Below are positions 26,093 through 35,736 of a stretch of 64,000 nucleotides of DNA, one piece after another. Position numbers and translations under genes: made by a program. Under the pieces are notes generated by a model that did no database searches, had not been told where the DNA came from, and saw only the letters and a list, made by a program, of their open reading frames with translations. Source of the DNA: CAJPNN01 sp041844735 (GTDB taxonomy: Bacteria; Bacillota; Clostridia; Peptostreptococcales; Anaerovoracaceae); assembly GCA_041844735.1 (NCBI GenBank), contig JBGZBP010000004.1:1-64000 (forward strand), read 5' to 3'. Position 1 is the first letter of the stretch; every line of letters begins with the position of its first letter.

Positions 26093-27346
26093 ATGAAAAT
26101 ATTGGTAGTAGGCGGTGGCGGCAGGGAGCATGCTATCTGCAAATGTATAAGTGAGAGCAAAAGAGAAATAGAAATGTATGCTGCTCCCGGGAATCCGGGA
26201 ATAGGCAAGCTTGCACAATGTGTTGACATAAAGGCGGATAATGTTTCTGCATTGACGGAGTTTGCGGTGTCGCAAAGCATAGATTTGGTTGTGGTAGGTC
26301 CTGAAGTTCCTTTGACTATGGGTATTGCCGACATGATGCAGGAAAAAGGGATAAGGGTTTTCGGTCCCAATAAAAAATGTGCAAGACTTGAGGGATCAAA
26401 ATCTTTTACAAAGAAATTTTTGCTAAAACACAACATTCCGACAGCAGGGTACAAGGAATTCACAGATAAAGAAAGTTTGCTTGAGGCAGTGGGGATATAC
26501 GGATATCCTATGGTTTTGAAAGCTGACGGATTAGCGGCGGGCAAAGGAGTTATTATAGCAGAAAATGAACATGATGCAAGGATAGCAATAGAAGAAATGA
26601 TGGGAGAAAAAAAGTTTGGAGATGCAGGGAACAAGGTGGTCGTCGAGGAGTTTTTGACGGGGAGAGAAGCCTCATGCTTGTGCTTTGTGGATCATAACAC
26701 TATTGTACCTATGGCATCCGCACAGGATTACAAGAGAATATTTGATGGAGATAAAGGCCCCAACACGGGAGGGATGGGAACATATTCGCCGAACGTGATA
26801 TTTGATGAGGCGTTGGAAGAAAAAATCAAGACAAAGATTCTTATCCCGACATTAGAGGGATTTAAGAAAGACGGACTGGATTTTCAGGGAGTTCTTTTTA
26901 TAGGACTGATGATAAAGGACGGCGAGCCTAAGGTTATAGAGTTCAATACCAGATTCGGAGATCCCGAGGCTGAATCAATATTGTTAAGATTGGACAGTGA
27001 TTTAGCGGAGATTATGGAGGCGGTTTTGGATAATCGCCTTAGGGAAATGGAAATCAAGTGGAATGACGATGCGGTTTGTTGTATAGTCATGGCGTCTGCG
27101 GGGTATCCCGGCAGTTATACCAAGGGAGCTGAAATCAAGGGCTTGGATTCGGTAGATTCGGACGTTTGCGTTTTCCATGCAGGCACGAAGCTGGAAAATG
27201 GAAAAACGGTAACAGCCGGGGGACGTGTGTTGGCTGTTACCGCAAGGGCGAAAACGTTGGAAGAGGCTAGATGCAAAGCCCTTGCAAACGTTGAAAAAAT
27301 AAGTTTTAAGGGCAGCCAATATCGTAGAGACATCGGGGCGAGATAG
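26093..27346 (+). CDS. purD: Phosphoribosylamine-glycine ligase PurD
   Basis: A 417-residue ATP-grasp enzyme joining glycine to phosphoribosylamine. MKILVVGGGGREHAI is the universal PurD start. LKADGLAAGKGVIIAEN is the ATP-grasp lysine loop, and PNTGGMGTYSP and EFNTRFGDPEAES complete the site. The start is ATG 26093 behind GGAG; an upstream ATG at 26063 lacks a ribosome site. It is the last gene of the operon, closed by a strong terminator. PurB, PurA and PurK are not in the window. Confidence 0.97.
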   Translation: MKILVVGGGGREHAICKCISESKREIEMYAAPGNPGIGKLAQCVDIKADNVSALTEFAVSQSIDLVVVGPEVPLTMGIADMMQEKGIRVFGPNKKCARLEGSKSFTKKFLLKHNIPTAGYKEFTDKESLLEAVGIYGYPMVLKADGLAAGKGVIIAENEHDARIAIEEMMGEKKFGDAGNKVVVEEFLTGREASCLCFVDHNTIVPMASAQDYKRIFDGDKGPNTGGMGTYSPNVIFDEALEEKIKTKILIPTLEGFKKDGLDFQGVLFIGLMIKDGEPKVIEFNTRFGDPEAESILLRLDSDLAEIMEAVLDNRLREMEIKWNDDAVCCIVMASAGYPGSYTKGAEIKGLDSVDSDVCVFHAGTKLENGKTVTAGGRVLAVTARAKTLEEARCKALANVEKISFKGSQYRRDIGAR

Positions 27347-27402
27347 GCTTTTAAAGATATCTGAACGAGTTGCAAGGTAGGAGTTTATAAAGAAAATGAA
27401 AC

Positions 27403-27437
27403 AAAACCATGGTTATTGACAGCTAACCATGGTTTTT
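27403..27437 (+). terminator. Terminator of the purine operon
   Basis: Perfect 13-bp stem AAAACCATGGTTA / TAACCATGGTTTT around an eight-base loop, followed by T residues. Confidence 0.95.
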
Positions 27438-27457
27438 GCTATACTTTTTCAAGGAAA

Positions 27458-27473
27458 GTTAGTGTAAACTAAC
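27458..27473 (+). promoter_or_regulatory. Palindrome upstream of the subtilase gene
   Basis: GTTAGT-GTAA-ACTAAC, a perfect 6-4-6 inverted repeat, lies about 110 bases before the protease start and just upstream of a possible -10 box TATAGT (27480-27485). It looks like an operator for an unidentified regulator; too short for a terminator. Confidence 0.4.
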
Positions 27474-27582
27474 AAAAAATATAGTGTCGAGGTTTGTGTT
27501 TGGAGACATAAATGAAGAATCTCCGAAATTTAAAGCTTTCTACATTATGCGATAGGTTGTTAAGGGAAAGGAGTACATGCAA

Positions 27583-30500
27583 ATGGTGAGTAAAAGAGGT
27601 ATGATGCAACGCATAGGAATAATAATTCTTGCAAGTATCATGGTGATTAGTTATGGCAATGTAACGAGCATTTTTGCCCAAGCGTCCGTCAAAAGCGGAT
27701 ATGTTGTAATTGAAGAGTCACTTCGTGAGAAATTCAATGAAAATGATTTCGTGGAAGTAATCATTAAGATGAAGAAACAGGCAAACTTGCAAGAAGCAAG
27801 GGAAAATGCAATTAACATAGCAGGGGCTGTTAATGAAAGTAAAGAAAAAACGAAAAAGCGTATAGGAAATTATGTTGTGAGTGCATTGCAGGACACAATG
27901 GAAAGAACGCAAAAGGATTTATTGGATGTGTTGAAAACTGAAAAAGAGAAAGGTAACGTAAAAGAATTTGAGTCATTTTATATAGTCAATTCAGTTTTTG
28001 CATCTGTAAATAAAAAAGCTTTGAAAGAAATATTGGAGTGCCCGGGAGTTTTGACAGTTATAGAAAATAAAAAAATAAGTTCGGATGTACCTAAAAAATC
28101 ATCAGATATTAGGCTTAACTCCAATGAGGAAGAGATGGCTGTCCCGTGGAATCTTACTGTGATAAATGCGGATAAAGCACAGAAAGCAGGATTTGACGGA
28201 GAAGGTGTTGTTGTAGGAATTATAGATTCCGGGGTTGATTATAACCATCCGGCGATAAAAAGTGCATGGAGGGGAAATGTTCCCGGAGATGAAATATACA
28301 GTTGGAAAGATTATTCCGGTGCCGGATCCAAGCTTCCTGAAGATGAAAGAGGACATGGAACTCATGTGGCAGGAACTATTTTGGGAGTTGAAGCATCAGG
28401 TAGAGTCCTGGGTGTAGCACCTAAGGCTAAATGGATAGCGGTTAGGGCTGTTAATGAAGATGGAGAAATGGATTTAAAAACTTTGACAGCTGCCGGACAG
28501 TGGATGCTGGCACCTACAGATAAAAACGGAGTGCCGCACCCTGAGAAAAAACCTAATATAATAAACAATTCATGGGCAGGGAATTCGAGTGATGGATTTT
28601 TCAGAGACATCTTGCAGGCATGGAGAGCAGCAGATATTTTACCGGTATTTTCAGCAGGTAATGTGTCTGCGCACAACAAAGGTGGCGAGGGCTCGATAGG
28701 AACACCGGCGAGCTATACTGAGGCTTTTGCTGTCGGAGCATTGCGACAGGATATGAAAATTGCTAAATTTTCTCTTAGAGGACCGGGACCGGTTAGATAC
28801 AGTAACAATGAAATCAAACCTGATGTTTCGGCACCCGGAGTAAATATAAGGTCAGCTATGCCCGGGGGAGGATATACACTGATGGACGGAACATCTATGG
28901 CATCACCCCATGTAGCCGGAATAGCGGCACTTTTGTATCAAGCAAAGGCGGGAATTAAACCTGATGAGGTCGAAAACGTTATAAGCGAAAGTTGTAGGGA
29001 ACTGGTGGATGAAGAATATCCCACATCCCCTAATATGGGATATGGAGCAGGTATAGTAAATGCTTACAAAGCCGTAAAACTTGTTTCGGGTGAAGGAAAA
29101 GCAGGGTTCGGAACATTTAAAGGGAGGCTTTTAGCTAAAGGCAAAGACTTGTCTGTGCCTGAGATAAAATTCACACCGGCGAAAACAGTATATAATACAT
29201 ATGATTTGACTGTTGATGCGACAGTATCAGATGATAACGGCGTAGACAAAGTAAACTTGAAATATAAGAAAGTAGGAGATTCGGAGTGGATTTCCACGCC
29301 TATGGAAATCATTAAAGGAAACAAAAAGCAAGGAGACTGGGAAGGTACAATTCCTAAGACGGCTTTACAAGCAGATAAGATTATTTATAAGATAGAAGCG
29401 GAAGATGTGACAAAGAAAACAAAGGCAACACAAGATGTTGAGGCCGTTATATCTTCAGGAATCAAACAAGGCGCAACTCAAAATTTTGAGGACAATATTG
29501 ACGGATATTTGTTCGGCGGTAAAACTCCTATGTGGCAATGGGGAAAAGCGAATAGCGGACCTAAGGATACTGCAACAGGCAAGCTGATAGGAACGAACCT
29601 TGATGGGGATTGTAGCGGATTAAAGGATACAACGGTGCTGCTCCCTGTAATAGATTTAACAGACAGCAGTGCGCCGAACAGTGCATTGACGTTTAGACAT
29701 TGGTATGATTTGGACAATTATCAATTTGCATTTTATGATACGGCAGAGGTCTGGATAGGAGTGGCTGACGGTGTTAAAAATCCTGATGAAATAGATTACG
29801 GAAGAGCTCCTGTAAAATCGTTTAAGAACAGCAGCAGAGGGTGGATAAACGAATATATTGATCTCAGTGCATACAAGGGTAAGAAGATCCAGGTGATGCT
29901 TGGAGTAAGAGCAGGGGAGGATTGCGAAAGTAAGAAGGACGGTTGGTATATAGATGATATTGCTATAGAAAAAGCATCTGAGGAAATACCGGGAACACCT
30001 GTGATAAAAGACTTTAAATACATTAGCGGCGGTAGATGCACAATAAGTTTTGATAAATTGCAAAATCACAAAATAACAGGTTACAATATGTACAGAACAT
30101 CTAAGAAAGATGCTGACTTTAAAACGGAGAAAAATTTATTTAAAAAAGTTGCGACGGGAAAATCCTCATACTTATCCGACATACCTGTACCCCAAGAGGG
30201 AGAATATTTCTATTGTGTAACGGCAAGCATAGGAGATAATGAGGGAGAGCCGTCGTCTATGGTTTCCAAAAAATTTACCGTGGGTAAAAAGGTGGATGAG
30301 CTGTTTTTCGATTTTGAAAGCGGAGAACAAGGTTGGACAAGCGTTGGAGAGGCAGGCAAGAAATGGGATAGAGGAATCCCGGCTACAGATAAAGACGATT
30401 TAAGCCCGACTGAATATCAGAAAAAGGCAAAAAATCCCGGAGAAAACGTTTGGGGAACATATATAGATCACAAGGTTGAAAATCAAACCAAGTATGTGCT

Positions 30501-32721
30501 TGAGTCGGGAGCAATGGATTTATCCAAGCTTAAAAAGGCAAAAGCATATTATCAGAACTGGTATAAGATTGATGATGATGTTGACAAAGGGATCATCTCT
30601 ATAAGTAATGATGCCGGCGGCAGCTGGAAACAGGTACTGGTATTAAATAAGGATACAATAGATTCATCATCCGACTATCCTAACCCGTTAGAGCCTGTGA
30701 ATATCAGGTATCAAGGTATTTGGGCATTGGATTCTTTTGATATACCAAGTGAATATTTGACAGATAAATTTAAAGTTAAGTTTGAATATGATGCGGGAAA
30801 GGCATATGGAGCAAGAGGAGGTTGGTATATTGATGATTTTGCAATATATAATGCAGAAACAACTTCGATTGACGGGTCATATATAACAAACGGGCTGTCC
30901 GGAGAGGCATTCTCTACGGCAGGTATGGTGCCTTTAGGAAATCCTGTTGTAACATCCGGAGGTTCCGGAGGAGATGTGGAAATTCCGGTGTATGGCAGTG
31001 TCACTATAAAAGAAACGGAAGTAACAGCAAGAAGTGAAACCGGAACAGGTAACTATAAAATATATCATCCTGCCGGTCAATATAAAGCGATTGCTGAGGC
31101 AAAGGGCTACAAACCCAAGGAAATTGATGTGACAATCACAAAAGGTGGAACAGAGATTAAGAATATCGTTCTTGAACATGCAGGAAAGGGAAGTTTGAAA
31201 TTCTCTGTGAAAGACGAGGCGGACAAAAATGTTGCAGATGCAAAATTTAAACTCATAAATTCAGATGCAGTTATAAATGAAACTGTTCCGGCAGACGGAG
31301 TGATAAGCAAAGAATTGGAAGCAGGTAAATATATACTTATAATATCAGCAAATAGCTATAAACCTGTTGAAAAATTTGTTGAGATTGCGGATAGTGAAAC
31401 AAATAATCTCGGTGTGTTGAAACTTTCTGCATTCAAGGCGAAAGATGGAGAAAAAACTGAGCTTAAAAATGATGACGGTGTACCTGAGGCATACTTATCA
31501 ACATTAGATAAAAATAAGATTTCAACAGCATCAGTGAAGTTTAACGTATCTAAAGAATCTAAGCTTGATAAAGTGAAATTTATGTTTGCTACTATTGAAA
31601 CACTTCCGGGGATTCCGGGAGAGGAGTCCGAAGGGAAGAAGTTTAAATACAGTATATATGATAAATCTAATGTAGACGGACTTCCCGGAAGACTTCTAGC
31701 AGGGCCTTTTGAGGCGAAAGCAGGAAAGGACATGAAGTGGACAGAAATAACATTGCCTGAAAGTGTTATTGTAAATGGAGAATTTTATGTGGCATACATC
31801 CAAAGTGAAGATAAAGAGAATGCACCTATGCTGGCGGTAGATGATACAAATAAAGGGTTGGGACATTCGTTCAAGATGTTAAACGGAGCATGGAAGGATC
31901 CTACGGAGACAGGATCGTTCATGATAAGAGCTGAAGTAATACCTGTTGAAAAAGTGAATCCGTCTTCCGGAACAACGCCGGGTGGAAGCTCGGGAGGAAT
32001 ATCAGGTGGGATATCTCCGGGTGGAGTGCTCCCGCCGGCAGGAAACGATGAATCCAAGAAAGAAGATAAAAACGACAAAGATAAGAAAGAAAAAGACATG
32101 CAGGGAGAAGAGGATAAACATCCTAGCAAAGAATATGTGGATGTTTTACAAAGCATCTGGTATCGTGACGCTGTTGATTATGTTTTGAAAAACAAATATT
32201 TTAGCGGCATAGGAAACAGGAAGTTTGCACCTGATGCGGGTATGACAAGAGGAATGTTTGTGACGGTTCTAAGTCGTATGGAGAAAATAGACGAAGCAAA
32301 ATATACTGAAACAAACTTTGATGATGTGAAAGCAGGAATATGGTATGCTGCAGCAGTTGATTGGGCGGTAAAAAATAAAATTGTTAAGGGTACAGGATAT
32401 AAAAAGTTCAGCCCCGACAGTTTGATAAGCAGAGAAGAAATGGCTGCCATAATGTATAGATATGCAGAATTCAAAAAGATTGAATCGGTAAATAAGGAAA
32501 AAGATGAATCGTTCCTTGGCAAGTTTGCAGACAGTAACTCCGTTTCTTCATGGGCAAAAAACAGCCTGGCATGGAGTGTCGCATCGGGAGTTATAGGTGG
32601 AACGGATAGAGGCATAGAACCTCAAGCAATGGCGACAAGAGCACAGGTTGCACAGATTGTGAAGAACTATGATGAAAAAGTATCAAATCCAAACTCGAAG
32701 ACCTTGACACATAGCAAATAG
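27583..32721 (+). CDS. Large cell-surface S8 serine protease (subtilase) with SLH anchor
   Basis: A secreted protein of about 1712 residues. A signal peptide (hydrophobic core IGIIILASIMVISYGNVTSI, cleavage near AQA) is followed by a propeptide region (about 40-150). The subtilisin catalytic triad is Asp215 (GIIDSGVD), His258 (HGTHVAGT) and Ser438 (GTSMASPHVAG), with the oxyanion Asn in IINNSWAGN. Then come an Ig-like module, two jelly-roll (MAM/M6-like) modules each with a W-x-ID-D-x-A type GWYIDDIAI/GWYIDDFAI motif, two carboxypeptidase-regulatory-like repeats (about 1140-1270), a Gly/Pro/Ser then Lys/Asp/Glu-rich linker (about 1465-1520) and three SLH repeats that bind pyruvylated cell-wall polymer. 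ATG 27583 is nine bases after AAAGGAG; ATG 27577 is only three. Likely role: surface proteolysis supplying peptides. Confidence 0.92.
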   Translation: MVSKRGMMQRIGIIILASIMVISYGNVTSIFAQASVKSGYVVIEESLREKFNENDFVEVIIKMKKQANLQEARENAINIAGAVNESKEKTKKRIGNYVVSALQDTMERTQKDLLDVLKTEKEKGNVKEFESFYIVNSVFASVNKKALKEILECPGVLTVIENKKISSDVPKKSSDIRLNSNEEEMAVPWNLTVINADKAQKAGFDGEGVVVGIIDSGVDYNHPAIKSAWRGNVPGDEIYSWKDYSGAGSKLPEDERGHGTHVAGTILGVEASGRVLGVAPKAKWIAVRAVNEDGEMDLKTLTAAGQWMLAPTDKNGVPHPEKKPNIINNSWAGNSSDGFFRDILQAWRAADILPVFSAGNVSAHNKGGEGSIGTPASYTEAFAVGALRQDMKIAKFSLRGPGPVRYSNNEIKPDVSAPGVNIRSAMPGGGYTLMDGTSMASPHVAGIAALLYQAKAGIKPDEVENVISESCRELVDEEYPTSPNMGYGAGIVNAYKAVKLVSGEGKAGFGTFKGRLLAKGKDLSVPEIKFTPAKTVYNTYDLTVDATVSDDNGVDKVNLKYKKVGDSEWISTPMEIIKGNKKQGDWEGTIPKTALQADKIIYKIEAEDVTKKTKATQDVEAVISSGIKQGATQNFEDNIDGYLFGGKTPMWQWGKANSGPKDTATGKLIGTNLDGDCSGLKDTTVLLPVIDLTDSSAPNSALTFRHWYDLDNYQFAFYDTAEVWIGVADGVKNPDEIDYGRAPVKSFKNSSRGWINEYIDLSAYKGKKIQVMLGVRAGEDCESKKDGWYIDDIAIEKASEEIPGTPVIKDFKYISGGRCTISFDKLQNHKITGYNMYRTSKKDADFKTEKNLFKKVATGKSSYLSDIPVPQEGEYFYCVTASIGDNEGEPSSMVSKKFTVGKKVDELFFDFESGEQGWTSVGEAGKKWDRGIPATDKDDLSPTEYQKKAKNPGENVWGTYIDHKVENQTKYVLESGAMDLSKLKKAKAYYQNWYKIDDDVDKGIISISNDAGGSWKQVLVLNKDTIDSSSDYPNPLEPVNIRYQGIWALDSFDIPSEYLTDKFKVKFEYDAGKAYGARGGWYIDDFAIYNAETTSIDGSYITNGLSGEAFSTAGMVPLGNPVVTSGGSGGDVEIPVYGSVTIKETEVTARSETGTGNYKIYHPAGQYKAIAEAKGYKPKEIDVTITKGGTEIKNIVLEHAGKGSLKFSVKDEADKNVADAKFKLINSDAVINETVPADGVISKELEAGKYILIISANSYKPVEKFVEIADSETNNLGVLKLSAFKAKDGEKTELKNDDGVPEAYLSTLDKNKISTASVKFNVSKESKLDKVKFMFATIETLPGIPGEESEGKKFKYSIYDKSNVDGLPGRLLAGPFEAKAGKDMKWTEITLPESVIVNGEFYVAYIQSEDKENAPMLAVDDTNKGLGHSFKMLNGAWKDPTETGSFMIRAEVIPVEKVNPSSGTTPGGSSGGISGGISPGGVLPPAGNDESKKEDKNDKDKKEKDMQGEEDKHPSKEYVDVLQSIWYRDAVDYVLKNKYFSGIGNRKFAPDAGMTRGMFVTVLSRMEKIDEAKYTETNFDDVKAGIWYAAAVDWAVKNKIVKGTGYKKFSPDSLISREEMAAIMYRYAEFKKIESVNKEKDESFLGKFADSNSVSSWAKNSLAWSVASGVIGGTDRGIEPQAMATRAQVAQIVKNYDEKVSNPNSKTLTHSK

Positions 32722-32738
32722 TGTGATAACATCTGTAC

Positions 32739-33067
32739 CATATTTAATGAAATTTAAACCGATGATTGAGAGTAGTAGGTCATATGGAAGCAAAGAGAGA
32801 GTTGCAGATGGTGGGATTGCAATTGTGAATGTATGATTGAATGGACTTATGAGGGCAGAGCAAAAAGCGGATGCAGAGTTCGGGCACAGCAGGCGGACGA
32901 ATTCAGCTCATCAGCTTAGTAGTATCTGACGGGAACTTCACCCGTTATCAAGGAAGTATGTATGACTGTACATAGAGAGAGACGGCAATTTTTGTCAGTT
33001 GGGTGGTACCGTGGAAGTTCAGCTTTCGCCCCGATGTATTTATATATCGGAGTGAAAGCTTTTTTGT
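32739..33067 (+). promoter_or_regulatory. T-box leader, tryptophan-specific
   Basis: The T-box sequence GGGTGGTACCG (33001-33011) pairs with uncharged tRNA acceptor ends. It is followed by a terminator hairpin (AGCTTTC / GAAAGCT arms, 33021-33060, then T-run). In the specifier region a UGG (Trp) triplet lies at 32842-32844, followed by a purine, within GAATGGACTT. A promoter fits just upstream: TTGACA (32704-32709), 17 bases, TAACAT (32727-32732). Uncharged tRNA-Trp would favour antitermination and expression of the TrpB-like gene. Confidence 0.88.
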
Positions 33068-33134
33068 TTTATTGAAAGTAATAGAAATCGAAAGAAATCA
33101 AAAAATTAAAAGGATTTGAAAAGGAGAGATAGTT

Positions 33135-34508
33135 ATGAGCATGAAAAAAGATCCGTACAGAATATATTTAACAGAAAGTGAGATGCCAAAGGCGTGGTAC
33201 AATTTAAGGGCGGATATGAAAGAGAAGCCCGCTCCGCTGCTTAATCCTCAGACACTTAAGCCTGTTACAGAGGAGGAACTGTACCCTGTATTTTGTAAAG
33301 AGTTGGCGAGACAGGAGATGGATACGGAAAATAGATTTATAGAAATCCCCGATGAGGTGTTGGAAATTTATAAGCAATACAGACCGTCACCGCTTTGCAG
33401 GGCATATGAGCTTGAAAAAGCACTTGGAACTCCTGCGAAAATTTATTACAAGTTTGAAGGTAACAACACCTCGGGAAGTCATAAGCTGAATTCCGCAGTG
33501 CCGCAGGCGTATTATGCGAAAAAGCAGGGTATTACCGCTCTTACCACGGAAACGGGAGCAGGTCAGTGGGGAACGGCGCTTTCTATGGCTTGCGGGTTTT
33601 TCGGTATAGATTTGACGGTTTACATGGTTAAGGTGAGTTATGAACAAAAGCCTTTCAGAAGAAATATAATTGAGACATTCGGAGGTAAAGTCATCGCCAG
33701 TCCCAGCAATACTACTGAGGCAGGAAGAAAGATTTTGGCGGATGATCCGAATAATGCAGGAAGCTTGGGTACTGCGATTTCAGAGGCGGTGGAGCAAGCG
33801 GCGACGCAGGATAATACAAGATATGTGCTGGGCTCGGTGCTGAATCAGGTGGCATTGCATCAGTCTATTATAGGTTTGGAATGTGAGCTGGCATTTGAAA
33901 AGCTGGGAGCATATCCTGACGTGATAGTGGGTTGTGCCGGCGGCGGGTCAAATCTTGCAGGTCTTATTGCACCTTTTGTGAGAGATAAGATTTCAGGAAA
34001 GAGAAACCCTGAGATAATAGCTGTGGAGCCTAAATCATGTCCGTCATTGACAAGAGGGAAGTATGCATATGATTTCTGTGACACAGGAAAAATAACACCT
34101 ATGGCTAAGATGTATACGTTGGGCTGTGAGTTCAAACCGTCAAAGAGCCATGCGGGAGGATTGAGATATCATGGTATGTCCCCTATGTTGTCCAAGCTTT
34201 ACGAGGACGGATATATGAGTGCAAAGTCGGTGGAGCAGACTAGGGTATTTGAGGCGGCGAAGTTGTTTGCAAGACATGAGACCATACTGCCTGCTCCGGA
34301 GTCGGCGCACGCTATTAAGGGGGCAATTGATGAGGCTATCAAGTGCAAGGAAACCGGAGAGGAAAAGGTGATTCTGTTCGGATTGACAGGCACAGGCTAC
34401 TTTGATTTGGCGGCATATGATGCATTTAACAGCGGGAGCATGAGTGACTATATCCCGACAGATGAGGATTTGGAGACAGGTCTTTCAAAGCTGATAAAAG
34501 TGGAATGA
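33135..34508 (+). CDS. trpB: TrpB2-type tryptophan synthase beta subunit
   Basis: A 457-residue PLP enzyme of the TrpB2 (TrpB-like) group, longer than the alpha-coupled TrpB1. The PLP Lys117 is in SGSHKLNSA. LTTETGAGQWGTALS carries the catalytic glutamate region, and CAGGGSNLAGL is the phosphate-binding glycine loop. The N-terminal extension (YLTESEMPKAWYNLRADM) is typical of TrpB2. It makes tryptophan from indole and serine, or salvages indole. It stands alone behind a tryptophan T-box with no trpA or other trp genes, suggesting indole salvage. ATG 33135 has AAGGAGAG. Confidence 0.94.
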   Translation: MSMKKDPYRIYLTESEMPKAWYNLRADMKEKPAPLLNPQTLKPVTEEELYPVFCKELARQEMDTENRFIEIPDEVLEIYKQYRPSPLCRAYELEKALGTPAKIYYKFEGNNTSGSHKLNSAVPQAYYAKKQGITALTTETGAGQWGTALSMACGFFGIDLTVYMVKVSYEQKPFRRNIIETFGGKVIASPSNTTEAGRKILADDPNNAGSLGTAISEAVEQAATQDNTRYVLGSVLNQVALHQSIIGLECELAFEKLGAYPDVIVGCAGGGSNLAGLIAPFVRDKISGKRNPEIIAVEPKSCPSLTRGKYAYDFCDTGKITPMAKMYTLGCEFKPSKSHAGGLRYHGMSPMLSKLYEDGYMSAKSVEQTRVFEAAKLFARHETILPAPESAHAIKGAIDEAIKCKETGEEKVILFGLTGTGYFDLAAYDAFNSGSMSDYIPTDEDLETGLSKLIKVE

Positions 34509-34714
34509 ATTTGATGGAGGAGTCCGGACTGATGAAGAGAAGTTTTTTGTTCTTTTCATAGCCATTTTGTGCAACGTAATTAGGACGTATTTGTTTGCGT
34601 TTGTTGCATCGAAAATAATCAGGTATACAATGTACTTGTCGGAAGAGTTTTTAGGAACCGGTTACAATATAGAGAATAAAAGCGTTTTAGACAAAAATAC
34701 TGGGAAGATTTCGG

Positions 34715-34743
34715 TTGATTTTAATGTATGCATGAAGTATAAT
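34715..34743 (+). promoter_or_regulatory. Promoter of nfnAB
   Basis: TTGATT (34715-34720) and TATAAT (34738-34743) are 17 bases apart, about 100 bases before the nfnA start. The remaining DNA from 34509 to 34714 shows no gene I can support. Confidence 0.75.
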
Positions 34744-34841
34744 ACATACGGTTGCATTTTAGCAGGAAAATATCTGCTGGTGCTCCGTGACGTTAATACA
34801 ATAATTTATAATAAAAAATTTTATAGAAAAGGGGTAGTTCA

Positions 34842-35733
34842 GTTGTACAAGATTGTTAACAAAAGAGCTTTATCCGGCAACATTTTCCTAATGGATGTTG
34901 AGGCAAAGAGAAGCGTGAAGTCCGCTAAACCGGGACAGTTTCTTATAGTGAGAATAGACAGTATGGGTGAGAGAATTCCATTGACTATTTGTGATATGGA
35001 TAAGGAAAAGGGACTGGTTACAATAGTATTCCAGACAGTGGGTGACAGCACCAACAGAATGGCCAAGATGGAAGTGGGAGATTACTTCAGTGATTTAGTA
35101 TGTCCTCTTGGAAATCCTACAGATCTCTGCTTTGAATCCGATGAAGAATTGAAGGATAAAGATATTTTGTTTATCGCCGGCGGAGTTGGAACAGCACCGG
35201 TTTATCCACAGGTTAAGTATATGAAAGAGCGAGGCTTTGATGTGGATGTTATCATCGGAGCTAAGAACAAAGATGCTGTTATTATGGAAGAAGAAATGAG
35301 AAAGGTAGCCAAGAATGTCTATGTGTGTACGGACGACGGATCATATGGATTTAAAGGGCTTGTTACGGATTGTTTTAAGGACTTGATGGACAATCAGGGA
35401 AAAAAATATAATCATGTTGTAGCAATAGGCCCTATGATAATGATGAAATTTGCTGCATTGGCTACAAAAGAATATGGAATAAAGACAGTAGTGTCTTTAA
35501 ATCCTATAATGGTTGACGGAACGGGAATGTGCGGAGCTTGTAGAGTTAGTGTTGGAGACAGCATAAAATTTGCCTGCGTGGACGGACCTGAGTTTGACGG
35601 GCATGAAATCAATTTCGATGAGGCTATGAGGAGACAGAAGATGTACAAGACGGAAGAAGGAAGAAAGCTTCTTAGAGAAATTGAAAAAGATCAAGATGGA
35701 CATGAGCATAGTTGTGGTTGCGGAGGTAAATAA
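34842..35733 (+). CDS. nfnA: NADH-dependent ferredoxin:NADP+ oxidoreductase subunit A (NfnA)
   Basis: A 297-residue FAD and [2Fe-2S] protein of the ferredoxin-NADP reductase/PyrK family. Visible are the FAD-binding ERIPLTICD, the nucleotide-site FIAGGVGTAPVYPQ and the C-terminal iron-sulfur segment GTGMCGACRVSVGDSIKFACVDGP. It ends with a His/Cys tail HEHSCGCGGK. With NfnB it forms the flavin-bifurcating transhydrogenase coupling NADH, NADPH and ferredoxin. An open frame extends upstream to 34567, but the promoter at 34715-34743 and the AAAGGGG before TTG 34842 mark the true start; the extension also has no similarity I recognise. It ends four bases before nfnB. Confidence 0.9.
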
Positions 35734-35736
35734 ATA

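Noticed and set aside
34567..34841. N-terminal extension of nfnA back to 34567
   Set aside because: A good promoter (34715-34743) lies inside it, a ribosome site precedes TTG 34842, and the extra residues match nothing in the family.
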